Source: Sulfurospirillum sp964441765
GTDB taxonomy: Bacteria; Campylobacterota; Campylobacteria; Campylobacterales; Sulfurospirillaceae
Reading direction: 5' to 3'
Length of the DNA: 50,222 nt
NCBI GenBank assembly: GCA_964441765.1
Contig: CAYTVI010000005.1
Coordinates: 1-50,222 of the forward strand
The position numbers and the translations under genes were made by a program. Shown here in pieces: positions 39,373 through 46,985 of this stretch (positions are counted from its first letter, which is position 1; every line of letters starts with the position of its first letter). The notes under the pieces are model-generated. The model searched no databases. It saw only the letters and a program-made list of their open reading frames with translations, and was not told where the DNA came from.

Positions 39373-39870
39373 CTATTTTAAATTGGTAAAATTAACAGGG
39401 AAATCAAATTCACATTCACGAATCGCTTTAATCGCTTCTTGTAAATCATCTATCGATTTGCCCTCAACTCTCACAACATCTCCACGAATAGAGGCTTGCA
39501 CTTTGAGTTTCAAATCTTTAATCTCTTTGACAATTTTTTTAGCATCATCGCTTGAGATTGCATCTACAATGGAAACGGTCACTTTGATTTTAGAACCACC
39601 CGCTGGTTCGCGTTTGGTTTCTTTAAGAGCTTTGGACGATATTCCTCGTTTAATCGCTTCAGAAATCAACCCATCCACCATCGCATCTGCTTTAGAATCA
39701 GTCGTTGTTACCAAAGTAAAAGTTTTGGCTTTTTCATTGTGCTCAAACTCACACGTAATGCCTTTAAAATCCCATCGATTGGTAATGACTTTTTTTGCTT
39801 GCTCATAGGCATCTTTGAGCTTTTGCTTATCAATTTCTGCACTAATATCAAAACTGTGTTCTTTTGCCAT
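39373..39870 (-). CDS. YajQ-family nucleotide-binding protein
   Basis: A 165-residue protein of the YajQ (UPF0234) family: EHSFDISAEIDKQKLKDAYE at the start, TNRWDFKGI, KREPAGGSKIKVTVSIVDAI and the ending ECEFDFPVNFTN. Two ferredoxin-like repeats bind nucleic acid or nucleotides; some members bind c-di-GMP and alter gene expression, which has been shown in Xanthomonas and Pseudomonas but not here. It is downstream of a 2-hydroxyacid dehydrogenase in the same order I recall from Campylobacter. Confidence 0.95.
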   Translation of the reverse strand: MAKEHSFDISAEIDKQKLKDAYEQAKKVITNRWDFKGITCEFEHNEKAKTFTLVTTTDSKADAMVDGLISEAIKRGISSKALKETKREPAGGSKIKVTVSIVDAISSDDAKKIVKEIKDLKLKVQASIRGDVVRVEGKSIDDLQEAIKAIRECEFDFPVNFTNLK

Positions 39871-39879
39871 AATTGCTCC

Positions 39880-40812
39880 TTATTGTCCAAGATAATCTTT
39901 AATATTTTCACCCACTAACCGAATTAACTCAGCTCTTGCTTCAACACTTGCCCATGCCGTGTGAGGGCTCATCGCTAATCGGTGTGGATACTTTACATGT
40001 AAAAGGGGGTTATTCTCTTCCATCGGCTCAACAGCGACCACATCAATCCCAGCATACAGACCTTGTACATCAATGGCGTGGGCTAAAGCATGCTCATCGA
40101 TAATTCCCCCACGACCCATATTAACAATCATCGCACCCGCTTTCATCCATGCAAGCTGTTGTGCTCCGATAAGCCCTTTGGTTTTATCATTAAGGGGTGC
40201 ATGTATCGATACGATATCGCATTTACGAAGCATTTCTTCTAATTCCAAACGTTCATACACAGCGTCACTGTTAGCACCACTTGTGGAATAGTAAAAGACC
40301 TGCGCTCCAAATGCTGTTGCTACTTTTGCAACTTCTTTACCAATATTTCCTAAACCAATAATTCCCCATTTCTTGCCCTTAATTTCAGTAATCGGACGGT
40401 CTAAATGCGTAAAAATTGGGCTCTTAACCCAAGCTCCTGATTTGACATAGGTATCATAATAAGCAGCTTGTCCTAACAAATACAACACTAACGTCAATGT
40501 TGCTTGTGTTACAGAAGCAGTGGAATAGCCCGCTACATTTTTAACACTTATTCCTTTTTCTTTGGCATAAACTAAGTCAATATTGTTCATCCCCGTCGCC
40601 GTCACACAAATAAGACCAAGATTTGGGCATGCGTCTATAACTTCTTTATCAATAAGCACTTTATTGGTCAAGATAATTTTTGCATCCCCAATATGTTCAA
40701 TACGTTCATGCAATGCCGTCGTATCAAATGCTTCAAAATGCCCAAACTGCTTAAAAACACTCAAATCCGCATCATTGCCAAGCGTTTTTGCATCAAGTAG
40801 TACAATCTTCAT
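39880..40812 (-). CDS. D-isomer-specific 2-hydroxyacid dehydrogenase
   Basis: A 310-residue NAD-dependent reductase. Rossmann motif WGIIGLGNIGKEV, active-site Arg in NMGRGGIIDE, Glu in VVAVEPMEENNPL and His in MSPHTAWAS. The sequence is close to hydroxypyruvate/glycerate dehydrogenases of Campylobacterota, but the substrate is not proven by sequence. One palindrome copy reads Leu-His-Val near the active-site glutamate. It lies one base after the glutathionylspermidine-synthase-like gene. Confidence 0.93.
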   Translation of the reverse strand: MKIVLLDAKTLGNDADLSVFKQFGHFEAFDTTALHERIEHIGDAKIILTNKVLIDKEVIDACPNLGLICVTATGMNNIDLVYAKEKGISVKNVAGYSTASVTQATLTLVLYLLGQAAYYDTYVKSGAWVKSPIFTHLDRPITEIKGKKWGIIGLGNIGKEVAKVATAFGAQVFYYSTSGANSDAVYERLELEEMLRKCDIVSIHAPLNDKTKGLIGAQQLAWMKAGAMIVNMGRGGIIDEHALAHAIDVQGLYAGIDVVAVEPMEENNPLLHVKYPHRLAMSPHTAWASVEARAELIRLVGENIKDYLGQ

Positions 40813-40813
40813 C

Positions 40814-41998
40814 TTAATCCTTTATCCTATGTCCAACAAATTTTGAGAAGTTTTCCATGATGAGCCCTCCTCGCCTAAAACCAAGACCACATCCCTCATA
40901 CGCAAAAAAGACACCTGCTTGGTACGACTCACCTTTAGCATCTTTTGGAAGCTCCGTGTATTCTTGATAAATGGCTTTAAAATTACCATACTCGCCATCA
41001 ACTTTCGCTAACACCGACATATCGTTATCGTAAATAATGGTGTTAGCCCCTTCTCGCCCAAAAGCCCTCTTCTCAACCTGTTTTTTACCTTTTAATGACT
41101 CAAACGAGGTTTCCAAAAGTAAAGGATGATTTGGGAAAAGATCCCATAAAATTTTCATGAAAGCCTTGCTTTGAAACAGTAGCGTATATGCAGGATTGAG
41201 GATAATCGCTTTTTGCTCACGAATGATTTCATCTAGTAAAAGCGCTAAATCACCCTCTTCTATCGCAATATTTTCCCACGGGATAAGCTTAAACCAAAAC
41301 TCAAAGTTTTCATCTCCTTTGAAAATACCTTCTTGTCCATGAAAACCGACCTCATCTACATAGGCAAAATCGGTATTAAACCCTGCTTCATTGGCTGCAA
41401 TTTGTAACAAGCGCGTTGTATTTTCATCTTCAATACTTCCTCTAATCGAAGAAAAAAGAATCTTCCAGCCATCATAGTATTTTTCAAAATCTGCTGTATC
41501 ACCACCTAAAACAACAAGGCGTTTAAAATTCTCTTTTAACGCTTCAAAAACCGTGTTGAACTGTTTGGCTTCATCCATACCATTGGCTTTAAGCATTGCC
41601 CATTGGATAATGGCTGTTTCATACAAAGAGGTGGGCGTATCGGCATTAAACTCTATCAGCTTAATTGGTTTACCATCAATGCCACCTGCAAAATCAAACC
41701 GTCCATACAAATGCCAATGCACATCATTTTCCCATGAGTTCTTAATCAATTCAACCAAATTAAACGGGATATTGAGTTCATGAAAGAGATTGTTATCAAT
41801 AACATATTGCCCGGCTTGGGCAAACATATCGTAAAGCTCGTTTGCCGCTTCATAATAGGCTTCTACTTCTTCATTGCTAACCAAAACCAACTCATCGGCA
41901 ACGTACGATGTGTTATCGTTATCGGTGTGCCAATAAAACCCAATAGATTCTAAAAATTCTTTGGTTAAAGGTTTAATTTTTTCTACATGTAACATCAT
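40814..41998 (-). CDS. Glutathionylspermidine synthase-like ATP-grasp protein
   Basis: A protein of about 394 residues matching the C-terminal synthetase domain of GspS (the YgiC/YjfC type): DFAGGIDGKPIKLIEFNADTP, WKILFSSIRGSIEDEN, PWENIAIEEGDL, FFAYEGCGLGFRRGG. The amidase domain of E. coli GspS is absent. YgiC/YjfC-type proteins were shown not to make glutathionylspermidine in E. coli, and epsilonproteobacteria generally lack glutathione, so the real substrate is unknown. The ATG at 41998 overlaps the lipoprotein stop by one base and follows AGGAGG. A near copy of the palindrome encodes Leu-His-Val at residues 3-5. Confidence 0.9.
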   Translation of the reverse strand: MMLHVEKIKPLTKEFLESIGFYWHTDNDNTSYVADELVLVSNEEVEAYYEAANELYDMFAQAGQYVIDNNLFHELNIPFNLVELIKNSWENDVHWHLYGRFDFAGGIDGKPIKLIEFNADTPTSLYETAIIQWAMLKANGMDEAKQFNTVFEALKENFKRLVVLGGDTADFEKYYDGWKILFSSIRGSIEDENTTRLLQIAANEAGFNTDFAYVDEVGFHGQEGIFKGDENFEFWFKLIPWENIAIEEGDLALLLDEIIREQKAIILNPAYTLLFQSKAFMKILWDLFPNHPLLLETSFESLKGKKQVEKRAFGREGANTIIYDNDMSVLAKVDGEYGNFKAIYQEYTELPKDAKGESYQAGVFFAYEGCGLGFRRGGLIMENFSKFVGHRIKD

Positions 41999-42627
41999 CA
42001 ACCTCCTGAACTAACAGGCGCACTTGATGGTGCTTTGGAAGCAGACGATGATGTTCCCGTATTGGAAGAACCAAAAAAACCACTGCTTTTAGAAGCACTA
42101 CTGGTTGCGCTTGTGCCAGCTGGTTTATTGAAACTACTTGTACTTCGACTATAGGCTTGAGGGCTTTTGTAGGTTGTAGCCCGTTGATTTTGATAATTTT
42201 GATTGTTGAAAAGTTTATTTCCGATCCAACTTCCTATCATCGCACCCGCAATACTAGAGAGTAAAATACCTCCTAATCCCATTTGTCCAGAACTTAAACT
42301 TGGATTCGTGAGTGCAGAGGTGTTATTATCAATTTTAGCAGCTTCATCTTTCACTAACTTATCAACCTCTTCTTGGCTTAAAATACGCTCTGTTCCATCA
42401 ACACTACGCACAATAATACGTGTCGTGGAACTTGGGTATTCTTCAGCTATTTTATACTCACCCGGTGCTACTTCATCAACAATAACCAAAGCACCTTGTG
42501 TTTTAGCAGCTTCTTTCAAAACATTTTCTTGATTATCTTTTTGTTCGCATCCTTGCATTGAAGCAATGACCATGACGCCAATACCACCTGCAATCATATA
42601 ATCTGAAATTTTACGTACGTATTTCAT
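41998..42627 (-). CDS. UPF0323-family lipoprotein
   Basis: A 209-residue protein of the UPF0323 family known from Campylobacter and Helicobacter. Its signal region ends in SMQGC (lipobox, Cys about 27). The middle has EYKIAEEYPSSTTRIIVR and a glycine-zipper-like membrane segment (GGILLSSIAGAMIGSWIGNKL). The last 60 residues are low-complexity and rich in serine, alanine and glycine, ending SAPVSSGG. Function unknown. It is always beside the GspS-like gene in the relatives I know. Confidence 0.9.
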   Translation of the reverse strand: MKYVRKISDYMIAGGIGVMVIASMQGCEQKDNQENVLKEAAKTQGALVIVDEVAPGEYKIAEEYPSSTTRIIVRSVDGTERILSQEEVDKLVKDEAAKIDNNTSALTNPSLSSGQMGLGGILLSSIAGAMIGSWIGNKLFNNQNYQNQRATTYKSPQAYSRSTSSFNKPAGTSATSSASKSSGFFGSSNTGTSSSASKAPSSAPVSSGG

Positions 42628-42634
42628 AATGACT

Positions 42635-43351
42635 CTATTCTCCTAATATCTCTTTGAGTTTTTTACCTTTTTTGATGAATAATTTTCCATTTTTATCCAT
42701 AACATCATGAGCATATCCCACTTTTTTACCTAAGGTATCACTGATCTGTTGTTTTTCTTTTTTAGAAAATCCTTTTTCTTTAAGATAGCTTCTCAAATCT
42801 CGCCAATCGCTGTAAGATTGAAAAATATCCTCTTCTTTTTCATCATTTTCTTCTTCCAATACATCCGCTTCTTCAACATATTCATTTAAAGAAGAGTTGT
42901 TCTCTGGATAAGAATTTGTTTGGGGTTTAACGCAAGGTGCAGGAGAAGCTTCTGAAGAAGCAAATGCTATTTGCCTGTTAGCTAACGATAAGATTGTTTT
43001 GAGTTGTTCATCTCGCTCTTTATAAATTGCTTCGATTTTTTCTTTTGATTCAATCAAAAGTCTCTCTTTATCAGCAATTAAACGCTCTTTATCGGCCTCT
43101 AAACGCTCATTTTTAAGCTTTATCTCTTCTAACTGTGTTTTTAAAAGCTCTATATAAGCGCCATCTACATTCGTCTCGATTTTACGAGATGTGGCATGGG
43201 TTTCTTTGTGCGTATTTTTAGAAAAGAGAATGTACTTCACACCTTCTTCAACCACACACTGCAAGGTTCCTCTGCGTAATCGATTGTAAATTGCCTCTTT
43301 ACTAACGTTCATTAATTTGGCTGCTTCGATAACCGTAAGCTTTTTATCCAT
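42635..43351 (-). CDS. Helix-turn-helix protein with coiled coil
   Basis: A 238-residue protein. Residues 1-45 are a MerR/excisionase-like DNA-binding domain (LTVIEAAKLMNVSKEAIYNRLRRGTL written in part). Residues 65-125 are a charged coiled coil (KNERLEADKERLIADKERL). A Glu-rich linker leads to a C-terminal domain (YSDWRDLRSYLKEKGFSKKE) that I do not recognise. The start has AAAGGA. Position between rpsU and the UPF0323 lipoprotein, all on one strand, suggests it controls or belongs to this conserved cluster. DNA binding is inferred from the N-terminal motif only. Confidence 0.8.
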   Translation of the reverse strand: MDKKLTVIEAAKLMNVSKEAIYNRLRRGTLQCVVEEGVKYILFSKNTHKETHATSRKIETNVDGAYIELLKTQLEEIKLKNERLEADKERLIADKERLLIESKEKIEAIYKERDEQLKTILSLANRQIAFASSEASPAPCVKPQTNSYPENNSSLNEYVEEADVLEEENDEKEEDIFQSYSDWRDLRSYLKEKGFSKKEKQQISDTLGKKVGYAHDVMDKNGKLFIKKGKKLKEILGE

Positions 43352-43452
43352 GCTGCGTCCTTTATGACTAACGATGAAGAGATTGAAGGTATTATGTTAT
43401 CACAGATTTAATTAGTTTTGTTTGAGGAAGGATTTGTGAGGAAAAATAAAGA

Positions 43453-43476
43453 AGCCAAGAAGCTAACTTCTTGGCT
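43453..43476 (-). terminator. rpsU terminator
   Basis: Ten-base perfect stem, AGCCAAGAAG and CTTCTTGGCT, with a four-base loop. On the minus strand it is followed by TTCTTTATTTTT. Confidence 0.88.
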
Positions 43477-43483
43477 GTGTGTG

Positions 43484-43696
43484 TTAGAGTCTTGACTCGT
43501 AACGGCGAAGCATATACAAACGTTTAAGCTGTTTTTTGCGAGCACTAATTTTATCTTTTTTGCGTTTTTCCGTTGCTGTTTCATAGAAACGTCTTGCACG
43601 CACTTCAGTGACAACTAGGTTACGATCAACTTGCTTTTTAAACTTGCGATACGCTTCGTCAAACGATTCATTGGGGTGTACTTTAATCCCTGGCAT
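43484..43696 (-). CDS. rpsU: 30S ribosomal protein S21
   Basis: A 70-residue S21: MPGIKVHPNESFDEAYRKFK, then RARRFYETATEKRKK and a basic C-terminus RKKQLKRLYMLRRYESRL. S21 takes part in start-site selection on the small subunit. It has its own promoter and a strong terminator, so it is mostly transcribed alone, upstream of the conserved HTH/UPF0323/yajQ block. Confidence 0.98.
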   Translation of the reverse strand: MPGIKVHPNESFDEAYRKFKKQVDRNLVVTEVRARRFYETATEKRKKDKISARKKQLKRLYMLRRYESRL

Positions 43697-43734
43697 ACTC
43701 TATCCACCACCTTTCTGAATGAATTTAGGGTGGA

Positions 43735-43740
43735 AGTATA
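43735..43740 (-). promoter_or_regulatory. -10 box of rpsU
   Basis: TATACT on the minus strand, 38 bases upstream of the rpsU start. The TTACATGTAA copy at 43752-43761 overlaps the zone just downstream of the expected -35 element. Confidence 0.5.
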
Positions 43741-43751
43741 GCTAAACAGCT

Positions 43752-43761
43752 TTACATGTAA
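43752..43761. repeat. TTACATGTAA copy at the rpsU promoter
   Basis: Perfect copy about 11 bases upstream of the rpsU -10 box. Confidence 0.9.
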
Positions 43762-43788
43762 GCTTAAAAAAGATAGTTAGGAGAAAAA

Positions 43789-43849
43789 TTGACGATAAAA
43801 TAATAATATATCTTGACTTTCTACGTCATTCAATGTATACTTTCGTCAA
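43789..43849 (+). promoter_or_regulatory. Consensus promoter flanked by TTGACGA/TCGTCAA inverted sites
   Basis: TTGACT (43813-43818), 17 bases, TATACT (43836-43841): the best sigma-70 promoter in the window. TTGACGA at 43789-43795 and its exact inverse TCGTCAA at 43843-43849 flank it, the second over the expected transcription start. They could be binding sites for the resolvase-like protein encoded next. Confidence 0.7.
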
Positions 43850-43875
43850 ACAAATGATAAAAAGGTGACAATTTC

Positions 43876-44571
43876 ATGAATATTGTACTCTTAAAAAACC
43901 GTGTTGATGAGCCAAATATCACTGTTCAGCAAAAACAGATTATGAAATATGCGCACCATCACAATCTTAAAATCGATACCACAGAAATAGAAAACTCCAA
44001 CCCTTTGCTTGAGCTTGAAGAACGAAAAGAATTTAAAGGCTTTTTACGTTCTTTAGAAACGGGTGATCATCTTCTTATTTTTGATATAACAACATTTTCA
44101 GAATCTGTGGAAGAACTGGTCAAGGTATTTGAGTGTCTTCTCAAACGTTCCATTTCTGTCCATCTTGCTGAGTGTAATACGCTGATAGAAACCAATACAA
44201 AACCTCTTATCTTATTAGAACTTCTTTGTAAACAACGTGAACTTAATAAACAACTTGAAAAAGAAAAAGCACAAGGAAGACCAAAAGGAAGAATGTCTAA
44301 GTCTAAATTTGATATTTATAGGCCACGCGTGATTGAACTCTTAGAAGCAAAAACATCTGTCAGTGAAATCGCTAAAATTTTAGGTGTTAGTCGAACCTCA
44401 TTAAAAGATTATATTAATTCGCGAGGTCTTAAAGATTTAGTTAAAGCCAAAATATCTCTTTTGAAATCACCTAAAAAACATGCTATCTCAATTAAATCAA
44501 AACCTCCGAAAGAGTGCTCTTTAATCAAAGATATCGCTCTTCAACCACAAGGAAATTCGCATGCAATGTAG
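43876..44571 (+). CDS. Resolvase-like DNA-binding protein lacking catalytic residues
   Basis: A 231-residue protein with the layout of a serine invertase. The N-terminal resolvase-like domain (LLIFDITTFSESVEELVKVF aligns with the conserved arginine region), the long E helix (ELNKQLEKEKAQGRPKGR) and the helix-turn-helix VSEIAKILGVSRTSLKDYI are visible. The catalytic serine of the YxRVS motif aligns with Arg (LLKNRVDEPN), and the arginines of the DRLGRS motif are replaced by TTFSES. Recombination is therefore unlikely; a regulator is the better guess. The C-terminal 45 residues are a basic extension. It overlaps ccoG by 11 bases. Confidence 0.82.
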   Translation: MNIVLLKNRVDEPNITVQQKQIMKYAHHHNLKIDTTEIENSNPLLELEERKEFKGFLRSLETGDHLLIFDITTFSESVEELVKVFECLLKRSISVHLAECNTLIETNTKPLILLELLCKQRELNKQLEKEKAQGRPKGRMSKSKFDIYRPRVIELLEAKTSVSEIAKILGVSRTSLKDYINSRGLKDLVKAKISLLKSPKKHAISIKSKPPKECSLIKDIALQPQGNSHAM

Positions 44572-45922
44572 TACAACCACTCCTATTTATTACCGTAAAA
44601 AACGCTATTTTACGTTTGGTATCATCACTCTTATTTCATTAATTCTCCCTTTTATTCGTATTGAAGGAAATCACTTTTTTTTACTGAGCTTTGATAAAAA
44701 ACAGTTGCATCTCTTGTTTACTACTTTTGATATGCAAGAGCTCTATTTGATGCCTTTTATTCTGATGCTTCTCTTTTTAGGCATCTTTTTTATGACTACT
44801 TTAGGAGGTCGTGTTTGGTGTGGGTGGTCCTGTCCTCAAACAATCTTCCGTGTCATTTATCGCGACCTTATTGAAACAGCACTTCTTGGTATTCATAAAA
44901 GTATTAAAAATAAACAAAAAGATGATAATGCAGGTAATTCGTTTAAAAAGATAATTGCTCTTCTTATTTGGTCACTCTTAGCTTTTGTTGCCGCATCTAA
45001 CTTTTTATGGTATTTCATACCTCCTGAAGATTTTTTCCAGTATCTCAAAGAACCTACCGAACACAGTGTCATGTATGGATTTTTACTCGGTGTTGCGCTC
45101 TTTTTAATTTACGATATTGTCTCCTTGAAAGAAAATTTTTGTGTCTATATTTGCCCTTATGCGCGTATTCAATCTGTTTTATTTGATGAAAATACCCTCC
45201 AAACAATTTATGATGAAAAACGTGGCGGTAAAATTTTTGATGCAAAAGGAACTAAACTTAGCTCTAAACCACCATTAGAAACAGATGATTGTACAGGATG
45301 CGAAGCCTGCGTCCGTATCTGCCCAACACACATTGATATTCGAAAAGGTATGCAATTAGAATGTATTAATTGTTTAGAATGTGCCGATGCTTGTACGCCG
45401 GTTATGGAAAAGTTAGGTAAGCCGTCTTTAATTACATGGACAAGTTCTAACGCTATTGAAAAAAATGCCACAACACAATATTTTCGATTTAGAACTATCG
45501 CTTACGGCGTAGCATTAACTTTAGCACTCATTGGTCTTTTTATCATGGGTAGCAAAAAAGAGTATATGCTCTTAAACATCAACCGTCCAAGTCAGCTTTA
45601 CAAAATCTTAGATGATGGTAAAACTGTTGAAAATGCTTATACCTTTTTATTCCAAAATACTGATACTAAAGACCATATGTATTATTTTGATATTTCACAC
45701 AACGATATCATCATTGATAAACCAAGTGAGCCTTTCTTGCTCAAAGCGGGTGAAAAAATGAAAAAAATCGTTCTTTTAACCTCTGTTCCTAAAGAGATTA
45801 AAGCAGAAGGCGAAGCTCTTCCCATTGAAATTAAAGCGTATGCAACAGATGAGAAAGAAAAAATTGTGATTACACGAAAAACTATCTTCATTTACCCTAA
45901 AAAAGCTGACTACTCACGCTAA
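44561..45922 (+). CDS. ccoG: CcoG-type cytochrome c oxidase accessory protein (FixG/RdxA)
   Basis: A 453-residue membrane ferredoxin. N-terminal helices carry VWCGWSCPQTIFRVIYRDLIE, then FCVYICPYARIQSVL, and two 4Fe-4S clusters: CTGCEACVRICPTHIDI and CINCLECADACTPVM. A C-terminal FixG-type immunoglobulin-like domain follows a last helix. CcoG reduces copper for delivery to cbb3 oxidase. No ccoNOPQ genes are in the window. The ATG at 44561 has AAGGA seven bases upstream and overlaps the resolvase-like gene. Confidence 0.93.
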   Translation: MQCSTTTPIYYRKKRYFTFGIITLISLILPFIRIEGNHFFLLSFDKKQLHLLFTTFDMQELYLMPFILMLLFLGIFFMTTLGGRVWCGWSCPQTIFRVIYRDLIETALLGIHKSIKNKQKDDNAGNSFKKIIALLIWSLLAFVAASNFLWYFIPPEDFFQYLKEPTEHSVMYGFLLGVALFLIYDIVSLKENFCVYICPYARIQSVLFDENTLQTIYDEKRGGKIFDAKGTKLSSKPPLETDDCTGCEACVRICPTHIDIRKGMQLECINCLECADACTPVMEKLGKPSLITWTSSNAIEKNATTQYFRFRTIAYGVALTLALIGLFIMGSKKEYMLLNINRPSQLYKILDDGKTVENAYTFLFQNTDTKDHMYYFDISHNDIIIDKPSEPFLLKAGEKMKKIVLLTSVPKEIKAEGEALPIEIKAYATDEKEKIVITRKTIFIYPKKADYSR

Positions 45923-45931
45923 ATACTTCAA

Positions 45932-45959
45932 TTAGGATAGAGATTTTTCTCTATCCTAA
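45932..45959 (+). terminator. Hairpin between ccoG and the SLAC1-type gene
   Basis: Twelve-base perfect stem, TTAGGATAGAGA and TCTCTATCCTAA, with a TTTT loop. A short CTTTT follows, so termination may be partial and the downstream gene may still be read through. Confidence 0.7.
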
Positions 45960-45976
45960 CTTTTACAGGAGACGCA

Positions 45977-46930
45977 ATGATACATTCAACACGTTTAGCA
46001 CATTTCCCTATTATGATGTTTGCGATCACAATGGGGCTTTCAGGGCTCACCATTGTTTATCAAAAAGCCACTTTATGGCTAGGGGTCCCCTCTTTTATCA
46101 GTATTGTTCTAACCATCCTTGTTACGCTTATTTTTTCTATAATTGCATCACTATATGTTCTTAAAATATTCTTCCATTTAGACGCTGTACGAAATGAATT
46201 TAACCATCCTATTCGTATTAATTTTTTTGCTGCTGTCTCAATTTCATTGCTACTTCTCTCTATTGTCTACCATGAAATTTCAATCACTTTTTCTTCTATT
46301 TTATGGTATATTGGCGCCAGTTTACAAACTTTTTTTACGTTTTACACTATCAATTTTTGGATTACAAAAAATATGGAAATCACACATTCAAATCCTGCAT
46401 GGTTTATTCCTATTGTGGGTAATGTGATTGTGCCTATTGGAGGCGAAAGCTTTGCTCCTTTAGCTATACTCATCTATTTTTTTGCGGTGGGTATCTTTTT
46501 TTGGATTGTTTTAATGCCTATTATCATCAATCGTATCATTTTCCATCATCAATTAGCGCAAAAGTTCATTCCTACTCTATTTATATTCATAGCACCACCA
46601 TCGGTCAGTGTTCTAAGCTATGTTAAGCTCACAGGAAACTTTGATTTTTTTGCTTCATTGCTTTACAGTATAGGGCTCTTTTTTACACTTCTATTGCTAT
46701 TTAGAATTAAAGATTTTATTAAACTTCCATTTTTTATATCGTGGTGGGCTTTTACATTTCCTCTAGCAGCTATGACTATTGCTTCACTGGTTGTATACCA
46801 TACAACGCACACTCTTTTTTATAGCTATATTGCGCATTTTTTGATTTTAGCAACAACACTTATTATTTTCATTGTGGGATATAAAACACTTTATCATATG
46901 ACTAAGAAAGAGATTTGTATAGCGGAGTAA
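45977..46930 (+). CDS. SLAC1/TehA-type anion channel family protein
   Basis: A 317-residue membrane protein with ten predicted helices. It resembles the TDT (tellurite-resistance/dicarboxylate) and SLAC1 group: FPIMMFAITMGLSGLTIVYQ at the start, THSNPAWFIPIVGNVIVPIGG in the middle (the conserved PxWFIPxVG element), and IAPPSVSVLSYVKLTG. The family includes TehA and anion channels; the solute is unknown. It starts 17 bases after the ccoG hairpin, with ACAGGAGA upstream. Co-occurrence with ccoG may be a regional habit rather than a functional link. Confidence 0.88.
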   Translation: MIHSTRLAHFPIMMFAITMGLSGLTIVYQKATLWLGVPSFISIVLTILVTLIFSIIASLYVLKIFFHLDAVRNEFNHPIRINFFAAVSISLLLLSIVYHEISITFSSILWYIGASLQTFFTFYTINFWITKNMEITHSNPAWFIPIVGNVIVPIGGESFAPLAILIYFFAVGIFFWIVLMPIIINRIIFHHQLAQKFIPTLFIFIAPPSVSVLSYVKLTGNFDFFASLLYSIGLFFTLLLLFRIKDFIKLPFFISWWAFTFPLAAMTIASLVVYHTTHTLFYSYIAHFLILATTLIIFIVGYKTLYHMTKKEICIAE

Positions 46931-46943
46931 GAAGAAAGCTAAG

Positions 46944-46971
46944 TAGGAGATGGCTTATAAACCATCTCCTA
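46944..46971. terminator. Bidirectional terminator between the SLAC1-type gene and rplT
   Basis: Ten-base perfect stem, TAGGAGATGG and CCATCTCCTA, with an eight-base loop, located between two 3' ends. Confidence 0.85.
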
Positions 46972-46985
46972 TTAAACTAAAAGTA

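Noticed and set aside
1574..43761. TTACATGTAA as a classic non-palindromic DNA uptake sequence or as a CRISPR/REP element
   Set aside because: It is perfectly self-complementary, has no regular spacing and is too short for REP or CRISPR repeats. The uptake idea remains possible but unsupported.
43789..43849. Invertible promoter switch driven by the adjacent resolvase-like gene
   Set aside because: The protein lacks the catalytic serine and arginines, and the arms are only 7 bp, too short for normal invertase sites. Kept only as candidate operators.
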